This document shows positions 26,184 through 36,186 of a DNA stretch of 64,000 bases, in pieces. The position numbers and the translations under genes were made by a program. Position 1 is the first letter of the stretch, and the number at the start of each line of letters is the position of its first letter. The stretch is from Pedobacter psychrodurus. Its GTDB lineage: Bacteria; Bacteroidota; Bacteroidia; Sphingobacteriales; Sphingobacteriaceae. The stretch spans positions 62,001 through 126,000 of the forward strand of contig NZ_SJSO01000002.1 in NCBI RefSeq assembly GCF_004331735.1. Reading direction: 5' to 3'. The notes under the pieces were generated by a model. That model searched no databases. It had not been told where the DNA came from and saw only the letters and a program-made list of their open reading frames with translations.

Positions 26184-26210
26184 TTGTTAAGGGTACATTA
26201 CTTATATTTG
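26184..26210 (+). promoter_or_regulatory. Promoter for the WecA-like gene
   Basis: TTG at 26184-26186, 16-bp spacer, TATATTTG at 26203-26210. The predicted transcript starts near 26217, only about 13 nt before the TTG start codon. Confidence 0.55.
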
Positions 26211-26229
26211 TGTACCAAGTCATCCCGCT

Positions 26230-27309
26230 TTGCTTAAAGATATCCTGAATACCAACCCAAATTATTTCTGTATAGCCATATTTATTTTGGCCTTTTCAAT
26301 CGTAATTATTAGTATTCCAAGTATAATCTATACTTCTTTAAAGTATGGCCTTTTTGATAAGAACGACCTGTACCGTAAAAACCATAAACGCAATATTTCA
26401 CGTTTAGGTGGCTTGGCCATTGTAGGTAGTTTTACTGTATGTATTTTGCTGTTTTCTGCCATTATTAATTTTAAAGAAGCTAATTTTTTAATTGCATCAT
26501 GCATCATCCTTGCGGCACTTGGCCTAAAAGACGATGTTTATGGCACCAATACCAGTACAAAATTTATTTTGCAGATTGTGGTGGCCTTTATCCTCGTGTT
26601 TTTTGGTGCCTTCCGTTTAACAAGTTTATACGGTGTACTGGGCATAGCAGATATGGCGCCTTTATGGGGAAGCCTTTTTTCGATTGCATTGATTATTTTC
26701 CTAAATAATGCATTCAATTTAATAGATGGTATTGACGGCTTGGCAGGTGGAATCGGCATTTTAACGAGCCTGGTTTTCGGTATTTTGTTTTCTTCGATGG
26801 GGCAGGTACCTTATGCATTTATCGCCTTTGCCCTGGCAGGTGCCATAGCTGGCTTTTTAAAGTACAATTGGTTTCCTGCTAAAATATTTATGGGCGATAC
26901 AGGAGCACTAATTATTGGACTTATTTCTGCTGCACTAGCCATTAAATTTATAGAACTCAATAAGTTTACCGGAGCAAGCAAGCCAGCCTTTTATTCTGCA
27001 CCAGCAATAGCAGTCGCCATACTGATCGTACCCGTGTTCGACTCTTTAAGGGTGTTCACCATCCGTATTTTAAAAGGACGCTCTCCGTTTAAGGGAGACC
27101 GTAACCATATCCACCACCGTTTAGAGCAGTTAGGGCTTAAGTCTAACTGGATCGTAATTTCTACTGCTGGCTTTAATCTGGCTACAATAGCGGCTACCAT
27201 TATCCTTCAGCATCTTGGAAATTTTGTGCTGATTATGCTCATTATTGGTCTCTGCATCATGTTTAATACCCTGTTAACCTTAAGCCTGCTTAAAAAGAAA
27301 GGAAGGTAA
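26230..27309 (+). CDS. WecA/MraY-family polyprenyl-phosphate sugar-1-phosphate transferase
   Basis: 359 residues with about ten or eleven membrane helices. The start is a TTG (26230); no ATG precedes the first helix. Catalytic motifs: LGLKDDVYG (Asp-Asp), NNAFNLIDGIDGLAGG, IFMGDTGAL and the cytoplasmic GDRNHIHHRLEQLG loop. The HIHHRL form is typical of WecA-like enzymes that attach GlcNAc-1-P or a relative to undecaprenyl phosphate. It probably starts assembly of the surface glycan, although it lies outside the main operon. MraY itself is present at 58.4 kb. Confidence 0.92.
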   Translation: MLKDILNTNPNYFCIAIFILAFSIVIISIPSIIYTSLKYGLFDKNDLYRKNHKRNISRLGGLAIVGSFTVCILLFSAIINFKEANFLIASCIILAALGLKDDVYGTNTSTKFILQIVVAFILVFFGAFRLTSLYGVLGIADMAPLWGSLFSIALIIFLNNAFNLIDGIDGLAGGIGILTSLVFGILFSSMGQVPYAFIAFALAGAIAGFLKYNWFPAKIFMGDTGALIIGLISAALAIKFIELNKFTGASKPAFYSAPAIAVAILIVPVFDSLRVFTIRILKGRSPFKGDRNHIHHRLEQLGLKSNWIVISTAGFNLATIAATIILQHLGNFVLIMLIIGLCIMFNTLLTLSLLKKKGR

Positions 27310-27317
27310 ACTTTAAT

Positions 27318-28145
27318 AGTAGCATATGTTCCTGCGTTTCAGAAATTAATTTTACTTTTTTGTAAAGCAGGTATTGTGCCTGTTGGTTACTGTCGTCCTT
27401 CTTTCCGCTCCTATCTTTTTGTGATGGTTAGCAGGATACTGTGGGTTGGTGGAGCAAAAAGGATAGCCGCTCCAATAAGGTTTATTTAACCTGGGCTTGT
27501 GTAAGAAAACCACGGTCAGATATAACTGTAAAATTAAAGGCGGCTTTGCATCGGTTTTCGTGCATTATGTGGCTGTTTAGCCCCGGGCGCAGTGGCATCC
27601 CTGAAGCGCAGCGGAGGGATATAGCGAAGAACGGGAGCAAACATTAATAGTAGCTCAGCCATTGCGCTTCAGAAAAAGATTAAACAAATGGATAATGTAT
27701 CATTTTTTGTAAAGCAAGTGTAGTGCCTGTTGGTTGCTGTCGTCCTTCTTTTCGCTCCTATCTTTTTGTGATGGTTAGCAGGATGTTGTTGGTTGTGCAA
27801 CAAAAAGGATAACCGCTACAATAAGGTTTATTTAACCTGGGCTTGTGTAAGGAAAACCACGGTCAGATATAACTATAAAATTAAAGGCGAATTGTATCTT
27901 TCCGTGCAGATAAGAAGTACCCAGCCCCGGGCGCAGCGGCATCCCCGAAGCGCAGCGTAGGGATATAGCGAAGAACGGGAACCAACATTAATGATTGCAC
28001 AGGCCCTGCGCTCCTAAAAAAAACTTATTTTTTTAAAGCAGGTGGCTTTGCGTTCCAGAAACTAATTTCACCTCTTTTTGCAAAGCAGTTTTAGTGTCTG
28101 CTGGTTGTGCAACAAAAAGCATAGCCGCTACAATAAGGTTTAATC
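27318..28145 (+). repeat. Array of about 330-bp intergenic repeats, two and a half copies
   Basis: This 889-bp gap (27310-28198) has no credible gene. Copies start near 27318 and 27650, and a partial one runs from about 28020 to 28145. Shared words: TCCTATCTTTTTGTGATGG, ATAAGGTTTATTTAACCTGG, GGTCAGATATAACT and GGATATAGCGAAGAACGGGA. A GC-rich hairpin region (CCCCGGGCGCAG...GCGAAGAACGGG) ends each unit. The same repeat occurs in the opposite orientation at 34.4-35.6 kb. No transposase or terminal target duplication was seen. Confidence 0.8.
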
Positions 28146-28150
28146 ATCCC

Positions 28151-28179
28151 TTTGCTTTGATAAATAAATACTAATTTTG
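28151..28179 (+). promoter_or_regulatory. gap promoter
   Basis: TTTG at 28151-28154, 17-bp spacer, TAATTTTG at 28172-28179, matching both elements of the Bacteroidota consensus. Transcription would begin about 13 nt before the gap start codon. Confidence 0.65.
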
Positions 28180-28198
28180 CGCTCTAATTTTTATAATA

Positions 28199-29194
28199 AT
28201 GAGGCTGGCAATAAATGGTTTTGGTAGAATAGGAAGAACATTTTTACGCTTAGCATTGGCTGAGGGATTTGAAGTAGTGGCCATTAATGACCTTGCAGAT
28301 GCCAAGACGATAGCTCACTTATTTAAGTACGATACTGTTCATGGTGTTTTCGCAGGGAGTGTTTCTTCAAAACCCGATGCATTGGTAATCAATCAGCTTT
28401 CTATTCCGGTTTTCGCGATCAATAATGCCGATGAATTGCCTTGGTCGGCACTTAGAGTAGATCTGGTTATCGATTGTACAGGTAAAAATCTAACCAAATC
28501 ATTAGCAGAAAAACACATTACATCGGGTGCAAAACAGGTGCTGATCTCGGCTCCAGCTGCTGATGATATTCCGATGGTGGTATTAGGTGTAAACGACGAC
28601 CAGATTGATTTAAGTAGTCCTGTACTATCAAATGCCAGTTGTACAACTAACAATATTGCCCCAATGATTAAGATTTTGAACGATAACTGGGGTGTTGAAG
28701 AAGGTTATATCACCACAATCCACTCGATGACAGGCGATCAGAATCTGCATGATGCAAACCATAAAGATCTGCGCAGGGCAAGGGCAGCCTCATCTTCCAT
28801 TATTCCAACTACAACAGGGGCAGCAAAAGCCATCACCCATATTTTCCCAGAACTCGACGGCCGTTTAGGCGGAGCAGGGATTAGGGTTCCGGTTTTAAAC
28901 GGATCCTTAACCGATTTTACCTGTCTGTTAAAGAAGAAAACAACGATCGAAGAAATTAATGCAGCTTTTAAACACGCCGCAGAAAATGAATTAAAAGGTC
29001 TCATTGAGTATACTGAAGATCCAATTGTATCGGTCGATATTATCGACAACCCACATTCCTGCATTTTCGATTCGCTATTAACTTCTATCGTTGGCGATCT
29101 GGTTAAAGTGGTGGGCTGGTACGATAACGAATTTGGTTACAGCAGCCGTTTGATCGATGTGGTGAAAAAAATTGATCAGCTTGGTAAAGGCTAA
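28199..29194 (+). CDS. gap: Glyceraldehyde-3-phosphate dehydrogenase, type I
   Basis: 331 residues. It converts glyceraldehyde-3-phosphate to 1,3-bisphosphoglycerate in the cytosol. NAD-binding INGFGRIGR is at the N-terminus, the catalytic Cys in NASCTTNNIAP (near 150), the catalytic His in TTIHSMTGDQ, and RVPVLNGSLTDF and WYDNEFGYSSR complete the family signature. Asp in the AINDLAD region favours NAD over NADP. It has its own promoter directly after a repeat array and no operon partner. pgk, the next enzyme in glycolysis, lies 7 kb further on. Confidence 0.97.
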   Translation: MRLAINGFGRIGRTFLRLALAEGFEVVAINDLADAKTIAHLFKYDTVHGVFAGSVSSKPDALVINQLSIPVFAINNADELPWSALRVDLVIDCTGKNLTKSLAEKHITSGAKQVLISAPAADDIPMVVLGVNDDQIDLSSPVLSNASCTTNNIAPMIKILNDNWGVEEGYITTIHSMTGDQNLHDANHKDLRRARAASSSIIPTTTGAAKAITHIFPELDGRLGGAGIRVPVLNGSLTDFTCLLKKKTTIEEINAAFKHAAENELKGLIEYTEDPIVSVDIIDNPHSCIFDSLLTSIVGDLVKVVGWYDNEFGYSSRLIDVVKKIDQLGKG

Positions 29195-29420
29195 AACGTA
29201 GGGCTGGTTTATTGCTTCTTTAACCAATAGTTCATGGTTAATTGCCTAGTGTAATCGGTTAATTCATTCCTAACCACCTTTCAAAAGTCTCAACTCAAAA
29301 GGTTAATTGTTTAAATCGGTTAACTGATGCCAAATGCATAGCTCCAAACGCAGCATGATATAGTATACCAGATGATGGCCTGGAAAAAAGCTGGCTAGTT
29401 ATTTTTTGAAACCATTAAAC

Positions 29421-29819
29421 TTACCGTAACTGCTTAGGCTGTGTCGCTTTTAATGCCCAGTACACGAGTACGGGCTGAAAGAATAAACGCAAGAATCGCT
29501 TTCCATCAGTATTAAGCCCAAAAGCGCTTCGTTTTTGGGCAAACTGAGCGATATTTCCAGGGAATACACTTACAAATAATCCAGCTGCAATTTTGCCAAT
29601 AGTACCTTCATATTTTTTTGGTGTAAGTATTAAGGCGCTTCCCAAAGCAATTTCAACCAAACCAGAATATACCACGGTATCATCTTTTTTCAAAGGCATC
29701 CAATCGGGTACCTGAGCCTGAAAAGGCTTACGCGCAAAAGTTAAATGGCCAATTCCTGCTGTAATTAAACCTGCGCCCAACGATATCCTGGCGACTTTTT
29801 TTATGTTTTCCTCTTTCAT
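29421..29819 (-). CDS. DoxX-family membrane protein
   Basis: The likely start is ATG 29819 (132 residues, MKEENIKKVARISLGAG). The frame back to 29936 adds a non-hydrophobic leader. It has four hydrophobic segments: ISLGAGLITAGIGHL, VYSGLVEIALGSALIL, IAAGLFVSVFPGNIAQF and LFFQPVLVYWAL. The GIGHLTFARKPF and VEIALG motifs are those of DoxX/DoxD-like quinone-related or unknown-function membrane proteins. It stands alone between gap and the sulfatase, transcribed against both. Confidence 0.82.
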   Translation of the reverse strand: MKEENIKKVARISLGAGLITAGIGHLTFARKPFQAQVPDWMPLKKDDTVVYSGLVEIALGSALILTPKKYEGTIGKIAAGLFVSVFPGNIAQFAQKRSAFGLNTDGKRFLRLFFQPVLVYWALKATQPKQLR

Positions 29820-30039
29820 AATATTGCGGATCAGATCAAAATGGGATATATCATTCAACACCAGATAAGGAAATCTGTTTGATTTAATTAAATAATGGAA
29901 TTTACCCGCGTTAGGCTGATGGTTGAATAATTCCAATTAATTATATTTTTATCTGTATTAAATCTATAGATTTGGTAGTATCATTTTTGATTTCTAAATT
30001 TTTCGTTCAATAGGTTTCCGGAATAAATGATAAAGATAT

Positions 30040-31431
30040 ATGAGTAGATTTATTACCTGTAGTGCGATATTGGCCATTGGACTTTTAACAGTGGGCTTAA
30101 GCGCTGCTGCGCAAAGCACAAGGAACCATGCATCCAGGCAACCCAACGTCATTGTCATCTTGACCGATGATATGGGTTTTAGTGATGTGGGTAGCTTTGG
30201 TGGTAAATTTGTGCCCACCCCAAATATCGACCGCATTGCAGAAAACGGCTTAAAGCTAAATCAATACTATAGTGCAGCGCCGATATGCTCGCCATCAAGG
30301 GTGGGTATGCTTACCGGGATGTATCCGGGCAGGTGGAATTTTAGTACCTATCTGGACAATAAAAAACATAACAGGGAAGCCGAACAGGCTGATTTCCTTG
30401 ACCCAGGGGCACCCACCATTGCGAAGTTTTTTAAAAATGCAGGCTATGCCACAGGGCACTTTGGCAAGTGGCACATGGGGGGCGGAAGGGATGTTAAAAA
30501 TGCGCCCGGGTTTGAACGGTACGGTTTCGATGTCCACGCCAGCACCTATGAAAGTCCTGATCCCGATTCCGCCATTACCGCGACAGATTGGATCTGGTCT
30601 GACAAGGACAGTATCAAGCGCTGGGACCGGACAAAATATTTTGTAGACAAAACACTCGATTTTCTTTCAAAACATAAAGATCAGCCCTGTTTTATAAACC
30701 TATGGCCTGATGATGTGCATACGCCCTGGGTACCGCGGAACGAAAGCGAATACACTGGCCAATTTCCGATGAACCCGCAGGAAGAGGCAGCCTTTAAACT
30801 GGTATTGAAAGAATATGACATTCAGATCGGAAGGCTTTTAGACGGTCTGAAGCAATCAGGCGCAGATAAAAACACCATCGTCATCTTCACCAGCGATAAC
30901 GGCCCTTTGCCCAGTTTTCGCGGGAGCAGGGCAGAAGGATTGAGAGGATCAAAACTCTCGCTTTATGAAGGTGGCACCAGAATGCCCTTTATCATTAGCT
31001 GGCCGGGGCACATCAGTAAGGGTAAAATAGACGAAAATTCTGTTGTAAACTCATTGGATCTTTTGCCTTCTCTTGCTAAAATGACTGGGATTTCACTGCC
31101 GGGCAGTTATAAAGGAGACGGTATGGATCGAAGTCAGGTTTTTAATGGAAAACCATCAGCCAGGGGAAAAGAAATATTCTGGGAATATGGGCGCAACGAT
31201 ATTGCCTTTAAATATCCCAGACCAATTGATAAAAGCCCTAATCTGGCTGTCAGGCTGGACCAATGGAAACTGCTGATGAACAGCAACGGAAGTGATATCC
31301 AGTTGTACAATATCTTTGAGGACAAAAAAGAAAGCCTAAATCTGGCAGAACAGGAACCAAAGATCACCACTGAACTAAAAGAAAAATTACTGGCCTGGTG
31401 GAAATCCCTCCCGAAACTTACATCCCAATAA
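30040..31431 (+). CDS. Secreted type I sulfatase
   Basis: 463 residues with a signal peptide (about 1-24, cleaved near SAAAQ). VIVILTDDMGFSDVGSFGG supplies the two metal-binding Asp (43-44). The active-site ICSPSRVGMLTG (82-93) holds Cys83, which must be converted to formylglycine by an anaerobic-type or FGE maturase. FGKWHMGG and FTSDNGP are further calcium- and substrate-site motifs. It would remove sulfate from a sulfated glycan outside the cytoplasm. No maturase or polysaccharide-utilisation genes adjoin it. Confidence 0.93.
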   Translation: MSRFITCSAILAIGLLTVGLSAAAQSTRNHASRQPNVIVILTDDMGFSDVGSFGGKFVPTPNIDRIAENGLKLNQYYSAAPICSPSRVGMLTGMYPGRWNFSTYLDNKKHNREAEQADFLDPGAPTIAKFFKNAGYATGHFGKWHMGGGRDVKNAPGFERYGFDVHASTYESPDPDSAITATDWIWSDKDSIKRWDRTKYFVDKTLDFLSKHKDQPCFINLWPDDVHTPWVPRNESEYTGQFPMNPQEEAAFKLVLKEYDIQIGRLLDGLKQSGADKNTIVIFTSDNGPLPSFRGSRAEGLRGSKLSLYEGGTRMPFIISWPGHISKGKIDENSVVNSLDLLPSLAKMTGISLPGSYKGDGMDRSQVFNGKPSARGKEIFWEYGRNDIAFKYPRPIDKSPNLAVRLDQWKLLMNSNGSDIQLYNIFEDKKESLNLAEQEPKITTELKEKLLAWWKSLPKLTSQ

Positions 31432-31647
31432 TTACTGAAAGATGATTGATCAGTTTTACAGAATCGGCTGTCATCTATAGCCATAAAGGGACTATTTTTT
31501 TTCGCTTTCAAAACCTTTTTAGGTCTTGTGGGTTGTATTTGCCAATACCTGACCAAATAATGCCATTGGTAAAATGCCTTTGAAAATTTACCGATGTTTA
31601 AACAGGGAAGAAAATAGAACAGAGGTAAGCATGTAAACTGAATCGGC

Positions 31648-32973
31648 TTGGAAACACAACACACACACATTACAGAAAGGAAGTCTTTTCTTCCCAAATT
31701 CTTGCTTGTCCTCTCGCTTGCTGCACTGCTTGTTGCAGAAGGGTATTTTGGACTTAGGCTGCATCAACTTTCCGATCAACAGGAACGCATAAAGGAAGAT
31801 TATTCCAATATCAATAACATTACCTACGGATTGTTCTCTGTGCAGCAATGGAAAAATAATGTTTCAAGCATTGTGCATCATCAGGTGCGGAACCTGAAAA
31901 TGACCAAAAAACAAAAGAAAATATTACAAACAGAAGTACAAAACTTATTACTCGCACTTATAGATAAAGCCGAAGCACTGGTTAATAAACCAAAAAAAAC
32001 AATTAGTGGTAAGATTCAGAAATTTGCGATACGCAATTTTGTAAATTCCGATAGCATCAGGGCGCAGGTACCAGCTTTTGCCAAAAAGATTATTGCCGAG
32101 GTAGATAACCCTAAAAACAAGCGGCAACTGAGCAAAATGGCCATGGGCGAGTTTAACGAACTGGCCAATGAAGAAAAGCTCGATAGTGCATTTGTTTCTA
32201 ACAGTGCTGCTATAAGGACGATGTACAAAAAATACAAGGTAACCTCTACCGATGCGCTGAATAAAAACCTGGTTCAAACGCTATCAAATATTCGTGGTAA
32301 AACTTATGGTTATTCATTTGGTATGCTCGCTTGTGTGATTGTGGTGTTGGGTTTTTGGTGGGGGCTCCGCAAACGCCGCGAACTGCATATTACACTATTT
32401 GTAATGTCGTTGCTTTTTGCATTTATCCTCCTGGCTGTTGGCCTCACCGCATCAATGATAGAAGTAGATGCCCGTATCCGCTCGCTCGATTTTGTGCTGC
32501 TTGGCGAGCATGTGGTTTTTAAAGATCAGGTACTATTTTTTCAGAGCAAAAGTATAATGGATGTGGTAAAGGTACTCATCAGCCAGCCAGGCATCGATTC
32601 TATTCTGGTCGGCGTGCTGATATTGGTATTTAGCATCCTTTTTCCGGTAGTAAAGCTGAGCTCGACAGGGGTACACCTCTTGGGCAATAAAAAGCTGGCC
32701 GAAAATAGAGTGATTAAATACTTCGCTTTCCAGTCGGGCAAGTGGAGTATGGCCGATGTAATTGTAATCGCCATCCTGATGGCTTATATCGGGCTAAATG
32801 GCTTACTCGAAGGACAGCTTCAGGCGCTGAATATCAAAAACGATTCTTTAACCATTCTAACAACCAATAATACAGCATTGCAGCCCGGATTTATCATATT
32901 CATCAGCTTTGTGTTATACGGCCTCATTCTCTCTACGATATTGAAGTTCATCACACCGCATGATGCCCATTAA
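31648..32973 (+). CDS. PqiA-like membrane protein with large N-terminal extracytoplasmic domain (copy 1)
   Basis: 441 residues. The start codon is uncertain; TTG at 31648 is the first possible one and no ATG fits. One N-terminal helix (about 15-33, ending VAEGYFGLRLHQLS) precedes a 180-residue charged domain, then five membrane segments. The second half has PqiA-type motifs: FFQSKSIMDVVKVLI, FPVVKLSS and GKWSMADVIVIAILMAYIGLNG. PqiA proteins act with MCE proteins in envelope lipid transport, but no mce gene is near. A paralog follows after 35 bp. Confidence 0.72.
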   Translation: METQHTHITERKSFLPKFLLVLSLAALLVAEGYFGLRLHQLSDQQERIKEDYSNINNITYGLFSVQQWKNNVSSIVHHQVRNLKMTKKQKKILQTEVQNLLLALIDKAEALVNKPKKTISGKIQKFAIRNFVNSDSIRAQVPAFAKKIIAEVDNPKNKRQLSKMAMGEFNELANEEKLDSAFVSNSAAIRTMYKKYKVTSTDALNKNLVQTLSNIRGKTYGYSFGMLACVIVVLGFWWGLRKRRELHITLFVMSLLFAFILLAVGLTASMIEVDARIRSLDFVLLGEHVVFKDQVLFFQSKSIMDVVKVLISQPGIDSILVGVLILVFSILFPVVKLSSTGVHLLGNKKLAENRVIKYFAFQSGKWSMADVIVIAILMAYIGLNGLLEGQLQALNIKNDSLTILTTNNTALQPGFIIFISFVLYGLILSTILKFITPHDAH

Positions 32974-33008
32974 TCCAATTTTATTACAGCTGTTAGATTA
33001 AATTTTTT

Positions 33009-34349
33009 ATGACAACAACAACACATAACCCTAAAAATAACCCGGTAAAAAAGAACTGGTTAGCACCTTTTGCGCTAATTACAGCACTTAGCCTGCTTTT
33101 GATGGGCGAAGCCTATTTTGGTTACCGCTTCCATCAGCTTTCTTACGAACAGAAACGGATTAAGGAAGATTACAGCTTATCGAACAACATTACTTTTGGT
33201 ATTTTCTCGGTAGATAGATGGGGAGAGAAGATTTCGGCTGTGGTAGACCGACGCGTAAAAGGCTTCAGGTTAACCGCGAAACAGAAAATAGAGATGCGGA
33301 AGGGGATTGAGAAGGAGCTGCACGGATTGGTTAACAAAGCAGTTTCAGAAGTAACCAAGCCACAAAAAACCCTTGGTGGTAAACTCAAAAAGCTAGCTTT
33401 TAACAGTTTTGTAGATGTTGATGAGCTCCATGCACAAGTACCATCTTTTGCAAAAACAATCGTAACAAAAATCACCAGTCAAGCCAGTTTAAATCGGCTT
33501 AAAAATGTTGCTGCGAGCAAAGTAGACGAGCTTGAAGAGCAAACCTACGATAGCACTGATACCACCATTACCACTGTAGAACATAATATATACCAAAAGT
33601 ACCATGTTGCCGGAGCTACAGCTTACAATCGCCTGGTAGAAGCTAAACTTGCGCAAATTAAACAAGATACTTTTCAGTGTGCATTGGGCATGCTGGGTTG
33701 CGTAGCCATTGCATTAATGCTTTGGCTCTTTTTACGAAAACGGGTGCAATTGCATGTTCCATTGTTCATCATGTCGTTGCTCTTTGCTGTTGTTTTGCTT
33801 ACAGTAGGCGTTACCTCCCCAATTATTGAGGTTGATGCACGTATAAAAACATTGGAGTTTGCATTGTTGGGCGATAAAATTGCCTTTACCAATCAAGTGC
33901 TTTTTTTCCAGAGCAAAAGCATACTGGGAATTATAGGAACATTAATCGAACAGCCCAAACCCGATGCTGTACTCGTTGGTGCTTTGTTACTCTTATTTGT
34001 TGTGGTATTGCCACTACTCCGTATTGTGGCAAGAGGTGTGCATGTATCCTGCGGACATCTTTTCGGTAGCCAGAAAATGCTGCGGTTTCTGGCATTCGAT
34101 CTCGGCAAATGGGATATGGCTGATGTAATGGTGGTGGGCATCGCAATGACCTATATCGGCTTAAACGGAATACTTAAAAGCCAGCTTTCAGGATTGAACG
34201 TAGAAACCGGAGCATTAAAAACGGTTACCGTCAATAACTCTGCACTGCAACTCGGATTTTTTATATTTGTAGCTTATGTGGCCTATGCAAAGGTACTTTC
34301 CTTTATAGTTAAGCGTATTGATGAGCGAAATGGTTCATGTGAGCAATAG
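33009..34349 (+). CDS. PqiA-like membrane protein with large N-terminal extracytoplasmic domain (copy 2)
   Basis: 446 residues, ATG start. It aligns with copy 1 over its whole length: GEAYFGYRFHQLSYEQKRIKEDYS, FFQSKSILGIIGTLI, LGKWDMADVMVVGIAMTYIGLNGIL, and NNSALQLGFFIF at the end. The extracytoplasmic domains have drifted more than the membrane halves. The tandem pair probably arose by duplication and may form a hetero-oligomer. The inverted repeat array begins 20 bp after the stop. Confidence 0.75.
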   Translation: MTTTTHNPKNNPVKKNWLAPFALITALSLLLMGEAYFGYRFHQLSYEQKRIKEDYSLSNNITFGIFSVDRWGEKISAVVDRRVKGFRLTAKQKIEMRKGIEKELHGLVNKAVSEVTKPQKTLGGKLKKLAFNSFVDVDELHAQVPSFAKTIVTKITSQASLNRLKNVAASKVDELEEQTYDSTDTTITTVEHNIYQKYHVAGATAYNRLVEAKLAQIKQDTFQCALGMLGCVAIALMLWLFLRKRVQLHVPLFIMSLLFAVVLLTVGVTSPIIEVDARIKTLEFALLGDKIAFTNQVLFFQSKSILGIIGTLIEQPKPDAVLVGALLLLFVVVLPLLRIVARGVHVSCGHLFGSQKMLRFLAFDLGKWDMADVMVVGIAMTYIGLNGILKSQLSGLNVETGALKTVTVNNSALQLGFFIFVAYVAYAKVLSFIVKRIDERNGSCEQ

Positions 34350-34369
34350 CACAAAGCCGCTTGCTAAAA

Positions 34370-35625
34370 AAAAATAATTTCTTTTTTAGGAGCGCGGGGC
34401 CTGTGCAATTATTAATGTTGGTTCCCGTTCTTCGCTATATCCCTACGCTGCGATTCGGGGATGCGCCGCTGCGTCGCCTGCTGCAATTACCATTAAGACC
34501 CATCTTATTTGCGTTTATTTTTATGCGTTTTGCTAACCTACTTTAATAAACCACAGGTTTTACCGAAGAACACCGTCAATTCCAAGGGCCGAGGAAATCA
34601 AAAAAACAGGTGCAGAGTAGTAAAGTAGCACTAACAAGCCTTAAACGCAGTGGTTTTGTGTTCGTAAGAATTAATTCAAACCTTTTACGGATATTGAACA
34701 CAAACCCCGCAGGGCTCAATCAGACCAAAGAAAACACACCCAATACCTGATTAAACGAAGTGCCGCTGTTTTTTTGATGTGTGGCGGGTTGTGTAAAAGG
34801 CCCCTGGCTGGATTGACAAAGCGCTTTGGGTACTTTGGCGCTCCAAAATGCGCCAGCATTCTTGAGCACAAATAAAACAACATGATCTGCGAAAAACTAC
34901 CATGCCTCCGCGGCAAAGAGCGGAAAAAATCAATATTATGTTCAAATATTAGTTTTTTCTGAGTCTCGGTTACATAAACCTTATTGTAGCGGCTATCCTT
35001 TTTGTTGCACCAACCAACAACATTATGCACTTCCCATCACAAAAAGATAGTAACGGAAAGAAGGACCACAGCAACCGATGTGCAATAGACCCTGCTTTAC
35101 AAAAAAAAACTAAAATTAATTTCTGGAGCGCAAAGCCACCTGCTTAAAAAATAAGTTCTTTTTTAGGAGCGCAGCGCCTGTACAGTTATTAAAGTTGGCT
35201 CCCGTTCTTCGCTATATCCTTCCGCTGTGCTTCAGGGATGCCGCTGCGCCCGGGGCTAGGTACTTCTAATCTGCAAGGAAACCGATACAAAGCCGCCCAT
35301 TATTTTTACAGTTAATACCCTGCCATGGTTTTGACCCACAAGCCTTGGTTAAATAAACCTTATTGTAGCGGCTATCCTTTTTGCTCCACCAACCAACAAC
35401 ATTATGCACTTCCCATCACAAAAAGATAGGAGCGGAAAGAAGGACCGCAGCAACCGATGGACAATAGACCCTGCTTTACAAAAAAAACTAAAATTAATTT
35501 CCGGAGCACAAAGCCGCCTCCTTAAAAAATAAGTTCTTTATTAGGAGCGCAGCGCCTTTATAGTTATTAATTTTGTTCCCGTTCTCCTCCATATCCCTAA
35601 CGCTGCGCTACCTAACCGTAGCTAA
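34370..35625 (-). repeat. Inverted counterpart of the 27.3-28.1 kb repeat array
   Basis: The gap 34350-35743 has no gene I accept. A partial copy (about 34370-34470) and two fuller copies (about 34970-35290 and 35340-35625) carry the reverse complement of the 27-kb unit, for example AAATAAACCTTATTGTAGCG, CATCACAAAAAGATAGGAGC and TCCCGTTCTTCGCTATATCC. The stretch 34555-34970 between them is unrelated sequence with no clear coding signal. The two arrays bracket gap, doxX, the sulfatase and both pqiA-like genes. Confidence 0.78.
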
Positions 35626-35654
35626 AATGTTGAAAATTGTGGCCGATATTATTA

Positions 35655-35682
35655 TTGGGTTTCAATTGCTTTATTAACTTTG
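35655..35682 (+). promoter_or_regulatory. Promoter for the GNAT-pgk pair
   Basis: TTG at 35655-35657, 17-bp spacer, TAACTTTG at 35675-35682. The start site would be near 35689, about 55 nt before the GNAT gene. Confidence 0.55.
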
Positions 35683-35743
35683 CAAGCGTTTGCGGTGCAT
35701 CCTATAGCAATGTCTTCAGATATAAGCTAATGATAAAAAAAAT

Positions 35744-36181
35744 ATGGTCAAATTTATTCTTCCAGAAGAAGTACTGCCTTTAAGAAGCCTGGTTTTGCGC
35801 AATGGCAAACCATTTGAAGCATGTGTTTTTGAAGGCGATCTTGCCTACGATACTTTTCACCTTGGTTTTTTAAAAGATGGAGAAATAAAATCCATTGCTA
35901 CTTTTGTGCGGAACGATTTTTTCCCGGAAGAGGGAGAGGGCTATCAGCTAAGGGGCATGGCTACACATCCTGATGCAGTTGGAAATGGTTATGGCGCAGC
36001 ATTGGTTACTTTTGCCATCGAATACTTAAAAGAATATAAAACCGATTATTTATGGTGTAATGCCCGTTCAACGGCGGCAGCTTTTTACAAGAAGATCGGC
36101 TTCACTACCGAATCGCCAGAATTTGATATCCCTGGAATTGGTTTCCATTACGAAATGAAATTAAACTTAAATCAAAAATAA
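35744..36181 (+). CDS. GNAT family N-acetyltransferase
   Basis: 145 residues. The acetyl-CoA site is [20 protein letters not shown] (motif A, about 69-88; V/I-x-x-x-x-x-G-x-G form), followed by [18 protein letters not shown] (motif B). It would acetylate a small molecule or a protein amine. The substrate is not evident. Only 5 bp separate it from pgk, so the two are probably co-transcribed from the promoter at 35.66 kb. Confidence 0.88.
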   Translation: MVKFILPEEVLPLRSLVLRNGKPFEACVFEGDLAYDTFHLGFLKDGEIKSIATFVRNDFFPEEGEGYQLRGMATHPDAVGNGYGAALVTFAIEYLKEYKTDYLWCNARSTAAAFYKKIGFTTESPEFDIPGIGFHYEMKLNLNQK

Positions 36182-36186
36182 TTAAC

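Noticed and set aside
27441..27647. 68-codon frame in the repeat array
   Set aside because: Lies wholly in the 330-bp repeat; the second copy does not keep the frame open.
31134..31697. 187-codon minus-strand frame
   Set aside because: Antisense to the end of the sulfatase gene, which has clear family motifs.
34716..35030. Minus-strand 104-codon frame between inverted repeats
   Set aside because: Part is repeat sequence and the rest has no recognisable protein pattern; no start or promoter signals.
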